A stretch of DNA of 64,000 nucleotides. It comes from Aequorivita antarctica (GTDB taxonomy: Bacteria > Bacteroidota > Bacteroidia > Flavobacteriales > Flavobacteriaceae). Both the position numbers and the translations under genes were made by a program. Below the pieces are notes generated by a model. It was not told the origin of the DNA. It searched no databases and worked only from the letters and a program-made list of their open reading frames with translations. Shown piece after piece: positions 52,448 to 62,327 of the stretch; position 1 is the stretch's first letter, and each line of letters opens with the position of its first letter. The DNA lies in assembly GCF_007997155.1 (NCBI RefSeq), contig NZ_VORT01000002.1:359566-423565 (forward strand), written 5' to 3'.

Positions 52448-52489
52448 ATCGCTATTCCCTAATCGCTTTTCCCTAATAGCTATTCCCAT
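52448..52489. repeat. 14-bp tandem repeat
   Basis: ATCGCTATTCCCTA, ATCGCTTTTCCCTA and ATAGCTATTCCCAT in a row. Next to it is CCTCCGAAGC...GCGAAGGAGG, an imperfect inverted repeat (52494-52521), which is common between flavobacterial genes. Confidence 0.75.
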
Positions 52490-52526
52490 TCGTCCTCCGA
52501 AGCTTTTTTAGCGAAGGAGGAATTCC

Positions 52527-53072
52527 CTATTTAGCATTTTGAAAAATATAAACCTCAGTAGCCCCACGCCCGTATTTTTGAAAGTCGGCGTCATAAAATT
52601 TTACATTTTCATACCTGTTAAAAAGATATTCCAGTTCGGTCCGCAACACTCCCTCGCCTACACCGTGGATGAAAACTACTTTCTGAATTCGTTTTGAAAT
52701 AGCAAAATCCAATTGCCTTTTTGCAGTTTCCAGCTGAACGGTGAGCATTTCATAATTGTCCATCCCACGGGTTTTTGGCAGCAGTTGATTGATGTGCAAA
52801 TCTACCTCCATAGGTGGCAAACTGCGCTCCTTTGGTTTTACACGGACCGTTTTTCCCGGCTTTTTGTGTTCCTTTTCCGACATAACTGAAGAAACATCCA
52901 TCCGCGCCAATTCTCTTTTTGAAAGGGAACCATCCATAACGATAAGTTCGTTCTTTGCAAAATCCAGTTCAAAACCATCCGTGGTCATGATGGTTACCTC
53001 ATTGCCCTTCACGGCAGTAACCACGCCCGAAATGGCATCATCCAGCACCGAAACTTTGTCTCCTTTTTTCAT
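52527..53072 (-). CDS. Smr-domain protein (DUF2027-like)
   Basis: A 181-residue protein. Residues about 1-55 form a small beta barrel (MKKGDKVSVLDDAISGVVTA, then VTIMTTDGFELDF), and about 95-178 a Smr domain (VDLHINQLL, KVVFIHGVGEGVLRTELEYL, YGRGATEVYI). Smr domains are nucleases or nucleic-acid binding modules, as in MutS2, but this one is not fused to MutS. The family is conserved in Bacteroidota; the role is not established. Confidence 0.85.
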   Translation of the reverse strand: MKKGDKVSVLDDAISGVVTAVKGNEVTIMTTDGFELDFAKNELIVMDGSLSKRELARMDVSSVMSEKEHKKPGKTVRVKPKERSLPPMEVDLHINQLLPKTRGMDNYEMLTVQLETAKRQLDFAISKRIQKVVFIHGVGEGVLRTELEYLFNRYENVKFYDADFQKYGRGATEVYIFQNAK

Positions 53073-53264
53073 ATAAAAGCTATCTATATTTTATGATATT
53101 CAATAGGCGTCTAAAGTACCACTTAACGTCGTTAATTACCTAATAACGAAAATTTTACGTATTTTGCAGCAAACTATTCAATATATTGAATATTATTTCT
53201 AAATTTAAACCGTCTAAAAAAGCCTCGCTGTCCCAACATCAATGCTTTTAAAAACCGTAAAAAT

Positions 53265-55229
53265 ATGAAAAACCTACTACTCTTTTCAATATTACTTTTT
53301 ACTACTGCTGGCGCTTTTGCGCAATTAACCGTGAAACCAACTGCTGCTGGCGCGGATTCCTATGTTTATGTGAAAGACCAAGTAGTATTTGTCACCAATG
53401 AAATAAACTTGACCAGAAACGGTATTGCTAATGATCAGGAAGCAAGTATCTACTTGCGCGATAACGGTCAGTTAATACAGGGAGGGACAACTTCCACCAA
53501 TAGTGGAAATGGTCAACTTTCTGTTCAACAAAACACACCAGAAACCAATGCATGGGCATACTACTATTGGTGTTCCCCTGTTACGCATCCAGCGCTTGCC
53601 GCTGGAAACCGAAGTTTTGGAGTACAGCACTTATACGAACCTTTACCTGCAACGAGTTTAACTGCAGCCCAAAAATCACTGACCACAACAGATCGTGAAG
53701 GAACATTAATACCTGCCATGACAATTTCTACTAGATGGCTATATACTTTCATGTCACCTGGAACCGAAGCGGCAGGAAATTACAGTAGAATGAATACTGG
53801 TAATACTGCTCCCGCAGGTTTTGGCTTTACTATGAAAGGGCTTGGCCCCATTGAAACACCCGCACAGCTCGATCAAACTTATGAATTTCGAGGTAGACCA
53901 AACAATGGCGATTTTGCTATTCCGGTGGCAAAGCCAGTAATTACGCTCCCGAACCCGACAGCAGTACCACAAATGACTCTTGCCGGCAACCCATATCCTT
54001 CCGCATTAGACCTTAACCAATTGTTCTATGACACTGGCAATGAAGAGCTTGCCGCTTTGTGGTATTATGATGAAGACCGTACTGTTCCATCACATTATTA
54101 CTCTCAAAAACCATTTGGTTATGGTGTTTGGGTTCCTGATGGACAAGATTTGGATGGAAACCTACGCGATAATTTTCCAAAAGGAATATACACTCCAGCT
54201 CCCTTTAATATTTATAATGAAAGCGGAAATACTAACACCGGCACTGGCACTGGAGGAGTTGATCAAAACAAAAGATACGCTCCCATTGGCCAAGGCATCA
54301 TGTTTGTTGGTGATGTATTTAGTACCGTCCCACCACTTCCAGATGGTTATGTAAACATAAGAAATTCACAACGTATTTTTATAAAAGAAAATACGGGTGG
54401 TTCTGTATTCCAAAGACCTGACGGCGATGATACTGCAAACGAAGGTAATAATGTGGGACCAACATTGTCAACTTCAACAGGCGCAATACCACCTGTAGAT
54501 TACCGCACACCACTAATGCGTCTTTGGGCAATTTTTGACGATGCTGTAACCAGAGATATGGTGCTTTCTTTTCACGCCAATACTACTGATGGCTATGACC
54601 GTGGTTTTGATGGCTTGAGTGCGCAAGACTTAAAGACAGATGCTTATTTCCCTATTGGCAATGACAATAACCGTAAGCCTTATGTAATTAACAGCACCAA
54701 CTACAACGTAGACAAGCAAATACCCATAGCCTTTAAAGTACAGAACACTGCACAAATACGCTTACAAGTAGTTGAGGAAATTAAAAAACCATACCAATAC
54801 GCGTATCTTTATGACAGACAAGAAGGCGCTTATTACGAATTGACTAATACAAACATGGCCGGTGCTACCCTATCATTACCAGCTGGAACCTATGAAAATA
54901 GATTTTTTATCGTTTTCCGCAACCCGAACCTAAAACGCGATACTCCTATAACCGAACTTGAAGCCAAGGACGCTGTTTTGGCAAATGTGAATTTCTTCCA
55001 AAACAACCCAGTACAACAATTGGAAGTTAGCAACCCAGAAGGTTATACCATCAATACTGCTGCAGTTTATGATATGAACGGCAAATTGGTAATCCAAGAG
55101 AAAAACTTGGGCGCTAAAAACAAGTATAGCTTCTATACCGGTAATTTAAGTGATGGCGTTTATTTGGTAAAACTTACCACTTCAGAAGATATTACAATAG
55201 ACTATAAAGTTATTGTTCATAATAAATAA
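53265..55229 (+). CDS. T9SS cargo protein with type A sorting domain
   Basis: A 654-residue secreted protein: signal peptide KNLLLFSILLFTTAGAFA, a long beta-rich region with no recognised catalytic domain, and the C-terminal T9SS type A domain (about 575-654: VYDMNGKLVIQEKNLG, YSFYTGNLSDGVYLVKLTT, YKVIVHNK). The tail sends it through the type IX secretion system; PorX and PorQ are in this window. It is 48 nt upstream of a terminator. Confidence 0.88.
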   Translation: MKNLLLFSILLFTTAGAFAQLTVKPTAAGADSYVYVKDQVVFVTNEINLTRNGIANDQEASIYLRDNGQLIQGGTTSTNSGNGQLSVQQNTPETNAWAYYYWCSPVTHPALAAGNRSFGVQHLYEPLPATSLTAAQKSLTTTDREGTLIPAMTISTRWLYTFMSPGTEAAGNYSRMNTGNTAPAGFGFTMKGLGPIETPAQLDQTYEFRGRPNNGDFAIPVAKPVITLPNPTAVPQMTLAGNPYPSALDLNQLFYDTGNEELAALWYYDEDRTVPSHYYSQKPFGYGVWVPDGQDLDGNLRDNFPKGIYTPAPFNIYNESGNTNTGTGTGGVDQNKRYAPIGQGIMFVGDVFSTVPPLPDGYVNIRNSQRIFIKENTGGSVFQRPDGDDTANEGNNVGPTLSTSTGAIPPVDYRTPLMRLWAIFDDAVTRDMVLSFHANTTDGYDRGFDGLSAQDLKTDAYFPIGNDNNRKPYVINSTNYNVDKQIPIAFKVQNTAQIRLQVVEEIKKPYQYAYLYDRQEGAYYELTNTNMAGATLSLPAGTYENRFFIVFRNPNLKRDTPITELEAKDAVLANVNFFQNNPVQQLEVSNPEGYTINTAAVYDMNGKLVIQEKNLGAKNKYSFYTGNLSDGVYLVKLTTSEDITIDYKVIVHNK

Positions 55230-55274
55230 GAATTAATCCCTCGCCAAGGAGGATTTAATTTTCCCATAGTTTAA

Positions 55275-55309
55275 AAAAAACGGCTCCGATAAAAATCGGA
55301 GCCGTTTTT
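55275..55309. terminator. Bidirectional terminator
   Basis: AAAACGGCTCCGAT, AAAA loop, ATCGGAGCCGTTTTT: a 14-bp perfect stem. It serves the cargo gene and possibly the convergent rocD. Confidence 0.9.
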
Positions 55310-55344
55310 GATTTGATAAATATTGGAATGCCCTTTATAATGGT

Positions 55345-55386
55345 TCCTCCCCTTTTTTCAAGGGAGGTGCCGAAGGCGGAGGGGTT
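55345..55386. repeat. Dispersed inverted repeat at the rocD stop codon
   Basis: CCTCCCCTTTTTTCAAGGGAGG followed by GCCGAAGGCGGAGGGGTT, so a short hairpin CCTCCC/GGGAGG nested in a wider CCTCCCC/GGAGGGG. It touches the stop codon of rocD. The pattern is a known kind of intergenic repeat in Bacteroidota. Confidence 0.75.
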
Positions 55387-56626
55387 ATTCAAACCCCTTC
55401 AAAGTCTTAATAATTATTGAAACACAGTCCATCAGTTGCTCCTCGTTCATAACCAAGGGCGGTGCAAAACGAATAATGTTTCCGTGCGTAGGTTTTGCAA
55501 GCAAACCGTTATCACGAAGTTTTAAGCAAATATTCCAAGCAGTATCGCTGTCTTCGCTATCATTAATTACAATAGCGTTTAATAATCCTTTTCCACGGAC
55601 AAGCTTTGCAATGCTGCTGGTTTCAATAAACTTATTCAATTCACTTCGGAACAGTTTTCCAAGTCTTTCAGCATTTTCAGCAAGCTTTTCGTCTCGAACC
55701 ACGCTGAGTGCAGCAATAGCAACTGCAGCAGCCACAGGATTTCCACCAAAAGTGGATCCGTGGTTTCCTGGTTTTATAACACTCATAATAGCATCATTAG
55801 CAAGAACCGCAGAAACTGGATAGGCACCACCGCTCATCGCTTTTCCAAGAATCAACAGATCTGGCTTTACGTTTTCATGGTCAACCGCAAGAAGTTTTCC
55901 GGTACGGGCGATTCCTGTTTGTACTTCATCTGCAATAAAAAGTACGTTGTGTTTTTCACACAGCGCTTTCGCCTTGCTCAAATACCCTTCAGAAGGAACA
56001 AAAACCCCAGCTTCACCTTGAATAGGTTCCACCAAGAAACCAGCAATATTTTTATTGCTTTCCAACTGTTGCTCAAGCTGCTCCAGATTGTTGTATTCTA
56101 TTTTTATGAAACCTTTAGTGTAAGGCCCAAAATGCTTTCGCGCCACAGGATCGTTGCTGAAAGATATAATAGTTGTAGTTCTTCCGTGAAAATTGTTTTC
56201 ACACACTATGATTTCGGCTTCGTTTTCCGCGATGCCTTTCTTTTCATAAGCCCACTTTCTACAGATTTTTAAAGCAGTTTCTACGGCTTCGGCACCAGTG
56301 TTCATAGGGAGCAATTTATCAAAATTGAAAAACTCGCAAGCAAATTTCTCATACTTCCCAAGCACATCGTTGTGAAAGGCACGTGATGTAAGTGCAAGTG
56401 TTTTCGCTTGTTCCATCATTGCATCCACAATTTTTGGATGGCAATGCCCTTGGTTCACTGCAGAATAGGCTGAAAGAAAATCGTAGTATTTCTTGCCTTC
56501 TACATCCCAAACAAAAACACCTTCTCCCCTGTTCAAAACCACGGGAAGTGGATGATAGTTGTGGGCTCCGTATTTGTTTTCTAAATCGATAGCTTTCTGT
56601 GAAGCCGTTTGCTCTAAAACTGACAT
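55385..56626 (-). CDS. rocD: Ornithine--oxo-acid transaminase
   Basis: Converts ornithine to glutamate-semialdehyde, using PLP, in arginine/proline catabolism. The 413 residues (ATG 56626, [20 protein letters not shown]) include [17 protein letters not shown], the pyridine-binding [14 protein letters not shown], the PLP lysine in [18 protein letters not shown] and [17 protein letters not shown]. The open frame extends to 56719, but that part is not family-like. With proline dehydrogenase at 12847 the product can enter proline metabolism. Confidence 0.93.
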   Translation of the reverse strand: MSVLEQTASQKAIDLENKYGAHNYHPLPVVLNRGEGVFVWDVEGKKYYDFLSAYSAVNQGHCHPKIVDAMMEQAKTLALTSRAFHNDVLGKYEKFACEFFNFDKLLPMNTGAEAVETALKICRKWAYEKKGIAENEAEIIVCENNFHGRTTTIISFSNDPVARKHFGPYTKGFIKIEYNNLEQLEQQLESNKNIAGFLVEPIQGEAGVFVPSEGYLSKAKALCEKHNVLFIADEVQTGIARTGKLLAVDHENVKPDLLILGKAMSGGAYPVSAVLANDAIMSVIKPGNHGSTFGGNPVAAAVAIAALSVVRDEKLAENAERLGKLFRSELNKFIETSSIAKLVRGKGLLNAIVINDSEDSDTAWNICLKLRDNGLLAKPTHGNIIRFAPPLVMNEEQLMDCVSIIIKTLKGFE

Positions 56627-56772
56627 AAAATTGTAATAATTTGAAGTAAAATATAATTGATTCCTGCTTTTCGGAGCGGAATCCTCCGTGGACTGCAAAT
56701 TACTAAAATAATCCCACATTTTTTGAAGCCTTAACAGGATTTAAACTTAACAATTATGCTATTTTTGCGCTT

Positions 56773-58182
56773 ATGGCAAGAAAAAACAATAGAGTTATTT
56801 TTGAAAACCTTGAAGTGATTGATGCTGGGGCAAAAGGCAAAGCTGTGGCAAAAGCGCCGGATGGTCGCGTGGTTTTTATTGACAATGCCGTTCCTGGCGA
56901 TCTGGTTACCGTACAAACTTTCAAAAAGAAAAAAGCTTTTTACGAAGCTTCCGTGCTTTCGGTTTCAAAATATTCTGAAAAAAGAGTGGAACCGGTTTGT
57001 CCACACTTCGGAACCTGCGGCGGTTGCAAATGGCAGAATATGGGTTATGAGCATCAACTTTTTTTTAAGCAAAAAGAGATTCAACAAAACCTGCAGCGCA
57101 TCGGGAAGATTGAATTGCCAGAATTCCAACTTATTTTGGGTTCCGAGAAGCAATATTTTTATCGCAACAAGATGGAGTTTTCCTTCAGCGATAACAAATG
57201 GCTTACCCTCGATCAGATTAAAAGCGGTAAAGTTATAGAAGACCGAAATGCATTGGGCTTCCACATTCCTGGAATGTGGGACAAGATTTTGGATCTCGAC
57301 ATTTGTTATCTGCAAGCCGACCCAAGTAATGCAATCCGCGATTTTATAAAAGCGAAGTCTATAGAATTAAACTTATCCTTTTTCAACACAAGAAATCAGG
57401 AAGGTTTTTTAAGAACTTTGATGATTCGCACCACTTCCACTGGCGAAGTAATGGTGTTGGTTCAGTTTTTTCACGAAGATGAAGAAAATAGAAAGTTGTT
57501 GCTAGACGCAGTTGCTACTGAATTTCCGCAAATCACATCCTTATTATATGTAATCAATTCCAAAGGGAACGACACCCTATACGATCAAGATATTGAACTT
57601 TTCTACGGAAGGGATCATATTTTTGAGGAAATGGAAGGATTGAAGTTTAAGATAAACGCAAAGTCATTTTACCAAACCAATAGCGAGCAAGCATACAATC
57701 TTTATAAAATAACCCGCGATTTTGCAGGATTAAGTGGCAATGAACTGGTTTACGATCTATATACTGGAACTGGAACCATTGCACAATTCGTCGCGAAAAA
57801 AGCGAAGAAAGTAATTGGCGTTGAAGCTGTTCCTGATGCAATTGAAGCCGCAAAGCAAAACGCGCAATTAAACAATATTGAAAACGTTGAATTCTTCGTA
57901 GGCGATATGAAAAAGGTTTTCAACGAAGAATTTATAAATACTCACGGAAAACCGGACGTTGTTATCACAGATCCACCGCGAGATGGGATGCATGCAGATG
58001 TTGTTGCCCAATTATTGAATTTAGGAGCCGAAAAAATTGTCTATGTAAGTTGCAACAGCGCAACCCAAGCTCGTGACTTGGCGCTTTTGGATTCAAAATA
58101 CAAAGTAATAAAAGTGCAGCCGGTAGATATGTTTCCACAGACGCATCACGTGGAAAATGTTGTACTTTTGGAAAAACGATAA
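56773..58182 (+). CDS. rlmD: 23S rRNA (uracil-5-)-methyltransferase RlmD
   Basis: SAM-dependent methylation of U1939 (E. coli numbering) in 23S rRNA, or a related U54 reaction. The 469 residues hold an N-terminal TRAM domain (about 5-65), a [4Fe-4S] cluster motif CPHFGTCGGC (Cys76, Cys82, Cys85) with a fourth cysteine further on, a SAM domain (VYDLYTGTGTIAQFVA, VVITDPPRDGM), and the catalytic cysteine in YVSCNSATQARDL. TrmA and RlmC relatives cannot be fully excluded. Confidence 0.9.
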   Translation: MARKNNRVIFENLEVIDAGAKGKAVAKAPDGRVVFIDNAVPGDLVTVQTFKKKKAFYEASVLSVSKYSEKRVEPVCPHFGTCGGCKWQNMGYEHQLFFKQKEIQQNLQRIGKIELPEFQLILGSEKQYFYRNKMEFSFSDNKWLTLDQIKSGKVIEDRNALGFHIPGMWDKILDLDICYLQADPSNAIRDFIKAKSIELNLSFFNTRNQEGFLRTLMIRTTSTGEVMVLVQFFHEDEENRKLLLDAVATEFPQITSLLYVINSKGNDTLYDQDIELFYGRDHIFEEMEGLKFKINAKSFYQTNSEQAYNLYKITRDFAGLSGNELVYDLYTGTGTIAQFVAKKAKKVIGVEAVPDAIEAAKQNAQLNNIENVEFFVGDMKKVFNEEFINTHGKPDVVITDPPRDGMHADVVAQLLNLGAEKIVYVSCNSATQARDLALLDSKYKVIKVQPVDMFPQTHHVENVVLLEKR

Positions 58183-58188
58183 TCAAAA

Positions 58189-58686
58189 ATGTTTAAACGA
58201 ATTATCTTACTCATCCTTATAGTCTTTACCTTCAAAGGCTGCACCAAGGATGACATTTGTCCACCTGATACTGCTACTACGGCAAAAGTGGTCATTGCCT
58301 TTAACGATATTGCAAACCCTACCGTTTCAAAAAATGTGAGTGTATTGAGTGTTGAAACAGACTATGAAACCTCTGTTGATGTAATTTCTTTTCAAAGCAC
58401 AAACGAAATAGCAATACCACTCAGCACTACTTCTGATACTACGAAATATAGATTTATAAGAACAACTTTTAGAACCACAGACACTTTAACTAATATAGAT
58501 AAAGTAATGTTCGTTTACCAAAGGCAAGATAGCTATGTGAATCGAGCTTGTGGCTTTAAGACCGAATATTTCAATCTAGAGGCAGATTTAGAGGATGAAG
58601 GAATCGAAAATTGGATTAAACAAGTTACTGTAATAAGAGAAACTGTAAATGATGAAAATAGCGCCCATATTACTATGCTGCATTAG
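58189..58686 (+). CDS. DUF6452-family lipoprotein
   Basis: A 165-residue lipoprotein (start FKRIILLILIVFTFKGC, Cys18; mature protein begins CTKDDICPPDTATTAKVV). The domain continues VIAFNDIANPTVSKNVS and IPLSTTSDTTKYRFIRTTF. It is the DUF6452 pattern, a beta-rich family of unknown function that regularly precedes a DUF6048 gene. It follows rlmD by 6 nt and overlaps the next gene by 38 nt. Confidence 0.85.
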   Translation: MFKRIILLILIVFTFKGCTKDDICPPDTATTAKVVIAFNDIANPTVSKNVSVLSVETDYETSVDVISFQSTNEIAIPLSTTSDTTKYRFIRTTFRTTDTLTNIDKVMFVYQRQDSYVNRACGFKTEYFNLEADLEDEGIENWIKQVTVIRETVNDENSAHITMLH

Positions 58687-59383
58687 TTTTTTTTGCGGCA
58701 CGCAAATAATGCTGGCGCAGAATAAGACTGAAACACCCAACGATACCGTTCCAAAAGTTGAAAAGTATGGATTGCGTATTGGTGTTGATTTGGCAAAACC
58801 ATTACGTACGTTAATTGAAGATGGCTATTCTGGATTTGAAGTGATGGGCGATTTCAGAGTTACCAAAAAGTTTTATGCAGCAGTGGAACTGGGCAACGAA
58901 AAAAAAGACTGGATTGAGCCTTATGTATCATCCAAAACTACTGGAAGCTACGCCAAAGTAGGTTTTGATTACAACGCTTACGAAAACTGGCTGGGAATGG
59001 AAAACGCCATTACACTTGGCCTTCGCTATGGTTTTTCAACCTTTAAGCAGGAGCTTTCGAGCTACAGAATTTATACTGACAATCCCGCTTTTCCTACCCA
59101 AACAATTTATGAACCTCAAGAATTTAGCGGTTTAACAGCTCATTGGGCAGAATTGATTATAGCTATAAAAACCGAAATACTAAACAACCTTTACCTTTCA
59201 GTAAACGTTCAGCTAAAAAGAAAAATCACAGAAGATGAGCCCGAGAATTTTGCAAACCTTTACATTCCAGGCTTCAACAAAACCTATGATTACAGTGAGT
59301 TTGGTGTAGGCTATGGCTATTCGCTTTCCTATTTAATTCCAATCTTTAAGAAAACCGAGCCCCTAAAACTAGATAAGCAATAA
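58649..59383 (+). CDS. DUF6048-family outer-membrane protein
   Basis: A 244-residue protein with a signal peptide (PILLCCISFFCGTQIMLAQ) and beta strands: YGLRIGVDLAKPLRTLIEDG, KFYAAVELGNEKKDW, GSYAKVGFDYNAYENW, ITLGLRYGFSTF, NLYLSVNVQLKRKI, FGVGYGYSLSYLIPIF, the last being a barrel-end strand. It is the DUF6048 family. Its start lies inside the DUF6452 gene (38-nt overlap), implying tight coupling of a lipoprotein and a barrel in one envelope complex. Confidence 0.85.
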   Translation: MMKIAPILLCCISFFCGTQIMLAQNKTETPNDTVPKVEKYGLRIGVDLAKPLRTLIEDGYSGFEVMGDFRVTKKFYAAVELGNEKKDWIEPYVSSKTTGSYAKVGFDYNAYENWLGMENAITLGLRYGFSTFKQELSSYRIYTDNPAFPTQTIYEPQEFSGLTAHWAELIIAIKTEILNNLYLSVNVQLKRKITEDEPENFANLYIPGFNKTYDYSEFGVGYGYSLSYLIPIFKKTEPLKLDKQ

Positions 59384-59470
59384 CCAGCCACTTCTCTTTT
59401 TTGCATTCCTAAACCTGCCGAACAATCACAGCAAGGAAACAAACCAAACATCAGCCCTAAATCTTATAAA

Positions 59471-59536
59471 CTGACAACTCAAAACCGACAACTGAAAAGC
59501 GATAACTGAAAACTGACAACTGAGAACTGATCACTG
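59471..59536. repeat. Degenerate 14-15-bp tandem repeat
   Basis: Five diverged units of about AACTGACAACTGAAA in the gap before the THUMP methyltransferase stop. Simple repeat, no coding capacity. Confidence 0.75.
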
Positions 59537-60688
59537 TTTACTAGCCTTTCTGCTACCCTCATACATTTCATAACGCACCAGTTTAGCTTCTAATTTTCCG
59601 TTGAAAAGCTTTATCTTTTTTGAAGGACGAAGTCCAACAAATTTCAAAGCTTCCATATTTGAGGTTATCATCCAAGCCTGCGTCCCCGGATAGCCTCGTT
59701 TCAAGGTATTTCCGATAGAGCTGTAAAACTCCTCAATGTCGTTTACTGAAATACGCTCATCATAAGGTGGATTGAAAACAATGTATAAAGGTTTTTCGCC
59801 TTCTTTTTCACTTTGAAAGAAATCCTGTTGTTTTATTTCAATGAAATCGTTCAGATTGGCGCTTTTAATGTTTTCTTTCGCCTTTTTAAGCACCTCTGGA
59901 TCTATGTCATATCCGTATATTTTATGAGGAAAATCGCGTACTTTTTTCAGGGCGGCCTCTTCAATTTTTTCATAAAGATCTAAATCAAAATCTGGCCAAG
60001 TTTCAAAACCGAATTCCTCACGGTTCAAGTTTGGTGGAATGTTGCAGGCAATCATTGCTGCTTCAGTTAGCAAAGTTCCACCGCCACACATTGGGTCTAA
60101 AAAGTTACATTGGCCTTGCCAGCCCGAAAGCATTATAATTCCCGCCGCAAGCACTTCATTTATTGGTGCCAGCGTGCTTTCAACTTTATAACCGCGTTTG
60201 TGCAAAGATTCCCCTGAACTATCCAATGAGACGGTACAGATATTTCTATCAATATGAACATTGATTCGCAGCGTAGGATGATCTAGATCTACATCTGGTC
60301 TTATCCCTTCCCTATCGCGGAATCTATCCACAATGGCATCCTTCGTTTTCAAGGAGATGTATTGTGAATGTGTGAAAACATCAGAAAAAACAGTTGCGTT
60401 AATAGCCAAGCTACCCTTCACATCCATATAATTTTCCCAAGGCATTTCATATATCTTCTTATAAAGGTCTTCTTCGGTAAAAATGTTGAAGGCGGTGATT
60501 GGTTTCAATATTTTAATGGCGGTTCGGCAGCAAAGGTTTGCTTTGTACATAAAACCCATATCTCCTTCAAAGGAAACATTTCGCACACCAATTTCAATAG
60601 ACGAAGCACCCAACTGGCGAAGCTCTTGTGCAAGAAGTTCTTCCATCCCAAAAAGGGTTTTTGCCACCATTTTAAAATTCTTTGTCAT
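59531..60688 (-). CDS. THUMP-domain RNA methyltransferase (RlmL-like)
   Basis: A 385-residue SAM-dependent RNA methyltransferase: ATG 60688 (MTKNFKMVAKTLFGMEELLA), N-terminal THUMP region (about 40-155), and a C-terminal UPF0020/N6-adenine-type domain with NFLDPMCGGGTLLTEAAMIA and the catalytic FNPPYDER. The expected product is N2-methylguanosine in 23S rRNA, as by E. coli RlmL, but tRNA cannot be excluded. ATG 60712 would add eight residues. Confidence 0.88.
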   Translation of the reverse strand: MTKNFKMVAKTLFGMEELLAQELRQLGASSIEIGVRNVSFEGDMGFMYKANLCCRTAIKILKPITAFNIFTEEDLYKKIYEMPWENYMDVKGSLAINATVFSDVFTHSQYISLKTKDAIVDRFRDREGIRPDVDLDHPTLRINVHIDRNICTVSLDSSGESLHKRGYKVESTLAPINEVLAAGIIMLSGWQGQCNFLDPMCGGGTLLTEAAMIACNIPPNLNREEFGFETWPDFDLDLYEKIEEAALKKVRDFPHKIYGYDIDPEVLKKAKENIKSANLNDFIEIKQQDFFQSEKEGEKPLYIVFNPPYDERISVNDIEEFYSSIGNTLKRGYPGTQAWMITSNMEALKFVGLRPSKKIKLFNGKLEAKLVRYEMYEGSRKASKQ

Positions 60689-60746
60689 ACTATTTAAACA
60701 GATTTCCTGCAAAAATACAGTATTTTAGCAGGGCGAAACGATAACT

Positions 60747-61478
60747 ATGCAAAAAGAAAAAGACAATTGGTACGCTTCGTGGTTTAACACCCCTTACTAC
60801 CACATTCTTTATAAAGACAGAAACCATCGGGAAGCGGCGTTGTTTATGAACGCGCTTACCAACTATTTGAATCTTAATAAAGGAGATACTATTCTCGACC
60901 TTGCTTGTGGCCGGGGAAGACATGCTAAGTATTTATACAAACAAGGTTTTGATGTTACTGGCATAGATCTTTCTGAAGATAGTATTGAATATGCCAAACA
61001 ATACGAAAAACCCAGACTAAGTTTTGAGGTGCACGATATGTGTTTGCCTTATCCAAAAAAGTTTGACACTGTGCTCAATCTTTTTACCAGTTTTGGATAT
61101 TTTGAAAACGAAATTGACAACCTGAGAACTATAAAAGCAATAAATGCCGAATTAAAACCCAGCGCTTATGCGGTAATCGATTTTTTAAATGCAGAATTGG
61201 CTATTAAGAAGCTTATTCCTTCTGAAAAAAAGAAAATTGGCGACATTGTTTTTAATATTGAAAAATATGTGGAAAAAGGATATATCGTAAAAAACATACG
61301 TTTTACTGATGGTGGAACCGATTACCACTACGTTGAAAGGGTTAGAGCATTGACTTTGGAAGATTTTGAATCGTATTTTAAAGAGGCAGGTATAACATTA
61401 AAAAAAGTTTTCGGCGATTACAAGCTAAACGATTTTAATCGAAACACATCTGAAAGGTTAATCTTAATTTTTAATTAA
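60747..61478 (+). CDS. Class I SAM-dependent methyltransferase
   Basis: A 243-residue methyltransferase: WYASWFNTPYYHILYKDRNH start, the SAM motif ILDLACGRGRHAKYLYKQG near 53, ITGIDLS-type motif (VTGIDLSEDSIEYAK), and FDTVLNLFTSFGYF. Substrate unknown. Its stop overlaps the start of the ZIP transporter gene by 1 nt, so the two are coupled. Confidence 0.85.
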   Translation: MQKEKDNWYASWFNTPYYHILYKDRNHREAALFMNALTNYLNLNKGDTILDLACGRGRHAKYLYKQGFDVTGIDLSEDSIEYAKQYEKPRLSFEVHDMCLPYPKKFDTVLNLFTSFGYFENEIDNLRTIKAINAELKPSAYAVIDFLNAELAIKKLIPSEKKKIGDIVFNIEKYVEKGYIVKNIRFTDGGTDYHYVERVRALTLEDFESYFKEAGITLKKVFGDYKLNDFNRNTSERLILIFN

Positions 61479-62146
61479 TGAGTTATTTGTTGCTTTTTTT
61501 ATCAGTTGCCGTAGGATATTTTGTAGCATTATTCTTAAAGAAAAAGGAAATGCGAAATATGGAGGTTTTTCTCGCCTTCAGTGGTGCGTTTCTTCTCTCA
61601 ATTACAGTATTTGAGCTTTTGCCGCAAGTATTTGAAACGCCGTCAAAAAGCATTGGTGTTTATATAATGCTCGGTATTTTGTTGCAAATATTCCTCGAGT
61701 TTTTCTCAAAAGGTGCGGAACACGGGCACGTTCATATACATTCCGAAGCGAAGCATTTTCCATGGATATTGTTTATTAGTCTGTGTATTCACGCTTTTAT
61801 GGAAGGTTTCCCTATTTCGGAAGAAAATAACCTGTTGGTTGCCATCATAATACACAAAATTCCGGTGGCAATAATTTTATCCTTCTTTTTTATAACAGCT
61901 GGCTACCGCAAAAGCACAACCTTGCTCTTTCTATTCTTTTTTGCTTTAATGACGCCACTGGGCAGCTTTATTTCAACAAACTACAGCATAGTACATCAAT
62001 ACGAAACACAGATAACAGCTTTGGTTATTGGTATATTTCTTCACGTTTCAACTACTATCCTATTTGAAAGCTCAAAAAATCACAAGTTCAATCTAAGCAA
62101 AATGACAGCCGTTATAGTAGCTGTAATACTTGCGTATTTTATATAG
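61478..62146 (+). CDS. ZIP-family metal transporter
   Basis: A 222-residue inner-membrane protein with about eight short helices, the size of bacterial ZIP transporters. The histidine-rich loop HGHVHIHSEAKHFPW and the metal-site helices LCIHAFMEGFPI and IIHKIPVAIILSFF match the ZIP binuclear site. The likely substrate is zinc or iron. It is coupled to the preceding methyltransferase. Confidence 0.88.
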   Translation: MSYLLLFLSVAVGYFVALFLKKKEMRNMEVFLAFSGAFLLSITVFELLPQVFETPSKSIGVYIMLGILLQIFLEFFSKGAEHGHVHIHSEAKHFPWILFISLCIHAFMEGFPISEENNLLVAIIIHKIPVAIILSFFFITAGYRKSTTLLFLFFFALMTPLGSFISTNYSIVHQYETQITALVIGIFLHVSTTILFESSKNHKFNLSKMTAVIVAVILAYFI

Positions 62147-62280
62147 AATATTTTTTTAGATATTAATAATCCTTAAGCTTCATAAAATAAAACCGAGAAT
62201 AATGTTTCATCCATTATTTGGTGAAAATATTCTTCTTTTTTTTAAAAGCATAAACAAACTTTTGAAGTCTAACTTCTAAA

Positions 62281-62309
62281 AAAAAGCCATCCTTTCGGAT
62301 GGCCTTTTT
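62281..62309. terminator. Bidirectional terminator
   Basis: AAAAAGCCATCC, TTTC loop, GGATGGCCTTTTT. It lies between the ZIP transporter gene and the convergent cargo gene. Confidence 0.88.
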
Positions 62310-62327
62310 AATTTATCTCATAAATAA

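Noticed and set aside
53265..55229. Adhesin or enzyme assignment for the T9SS cargo protein
   Set aside because: Only the C-terminal sorting domain is recognisable; no catalytic or adhesin motif was found, so no function is claimed.
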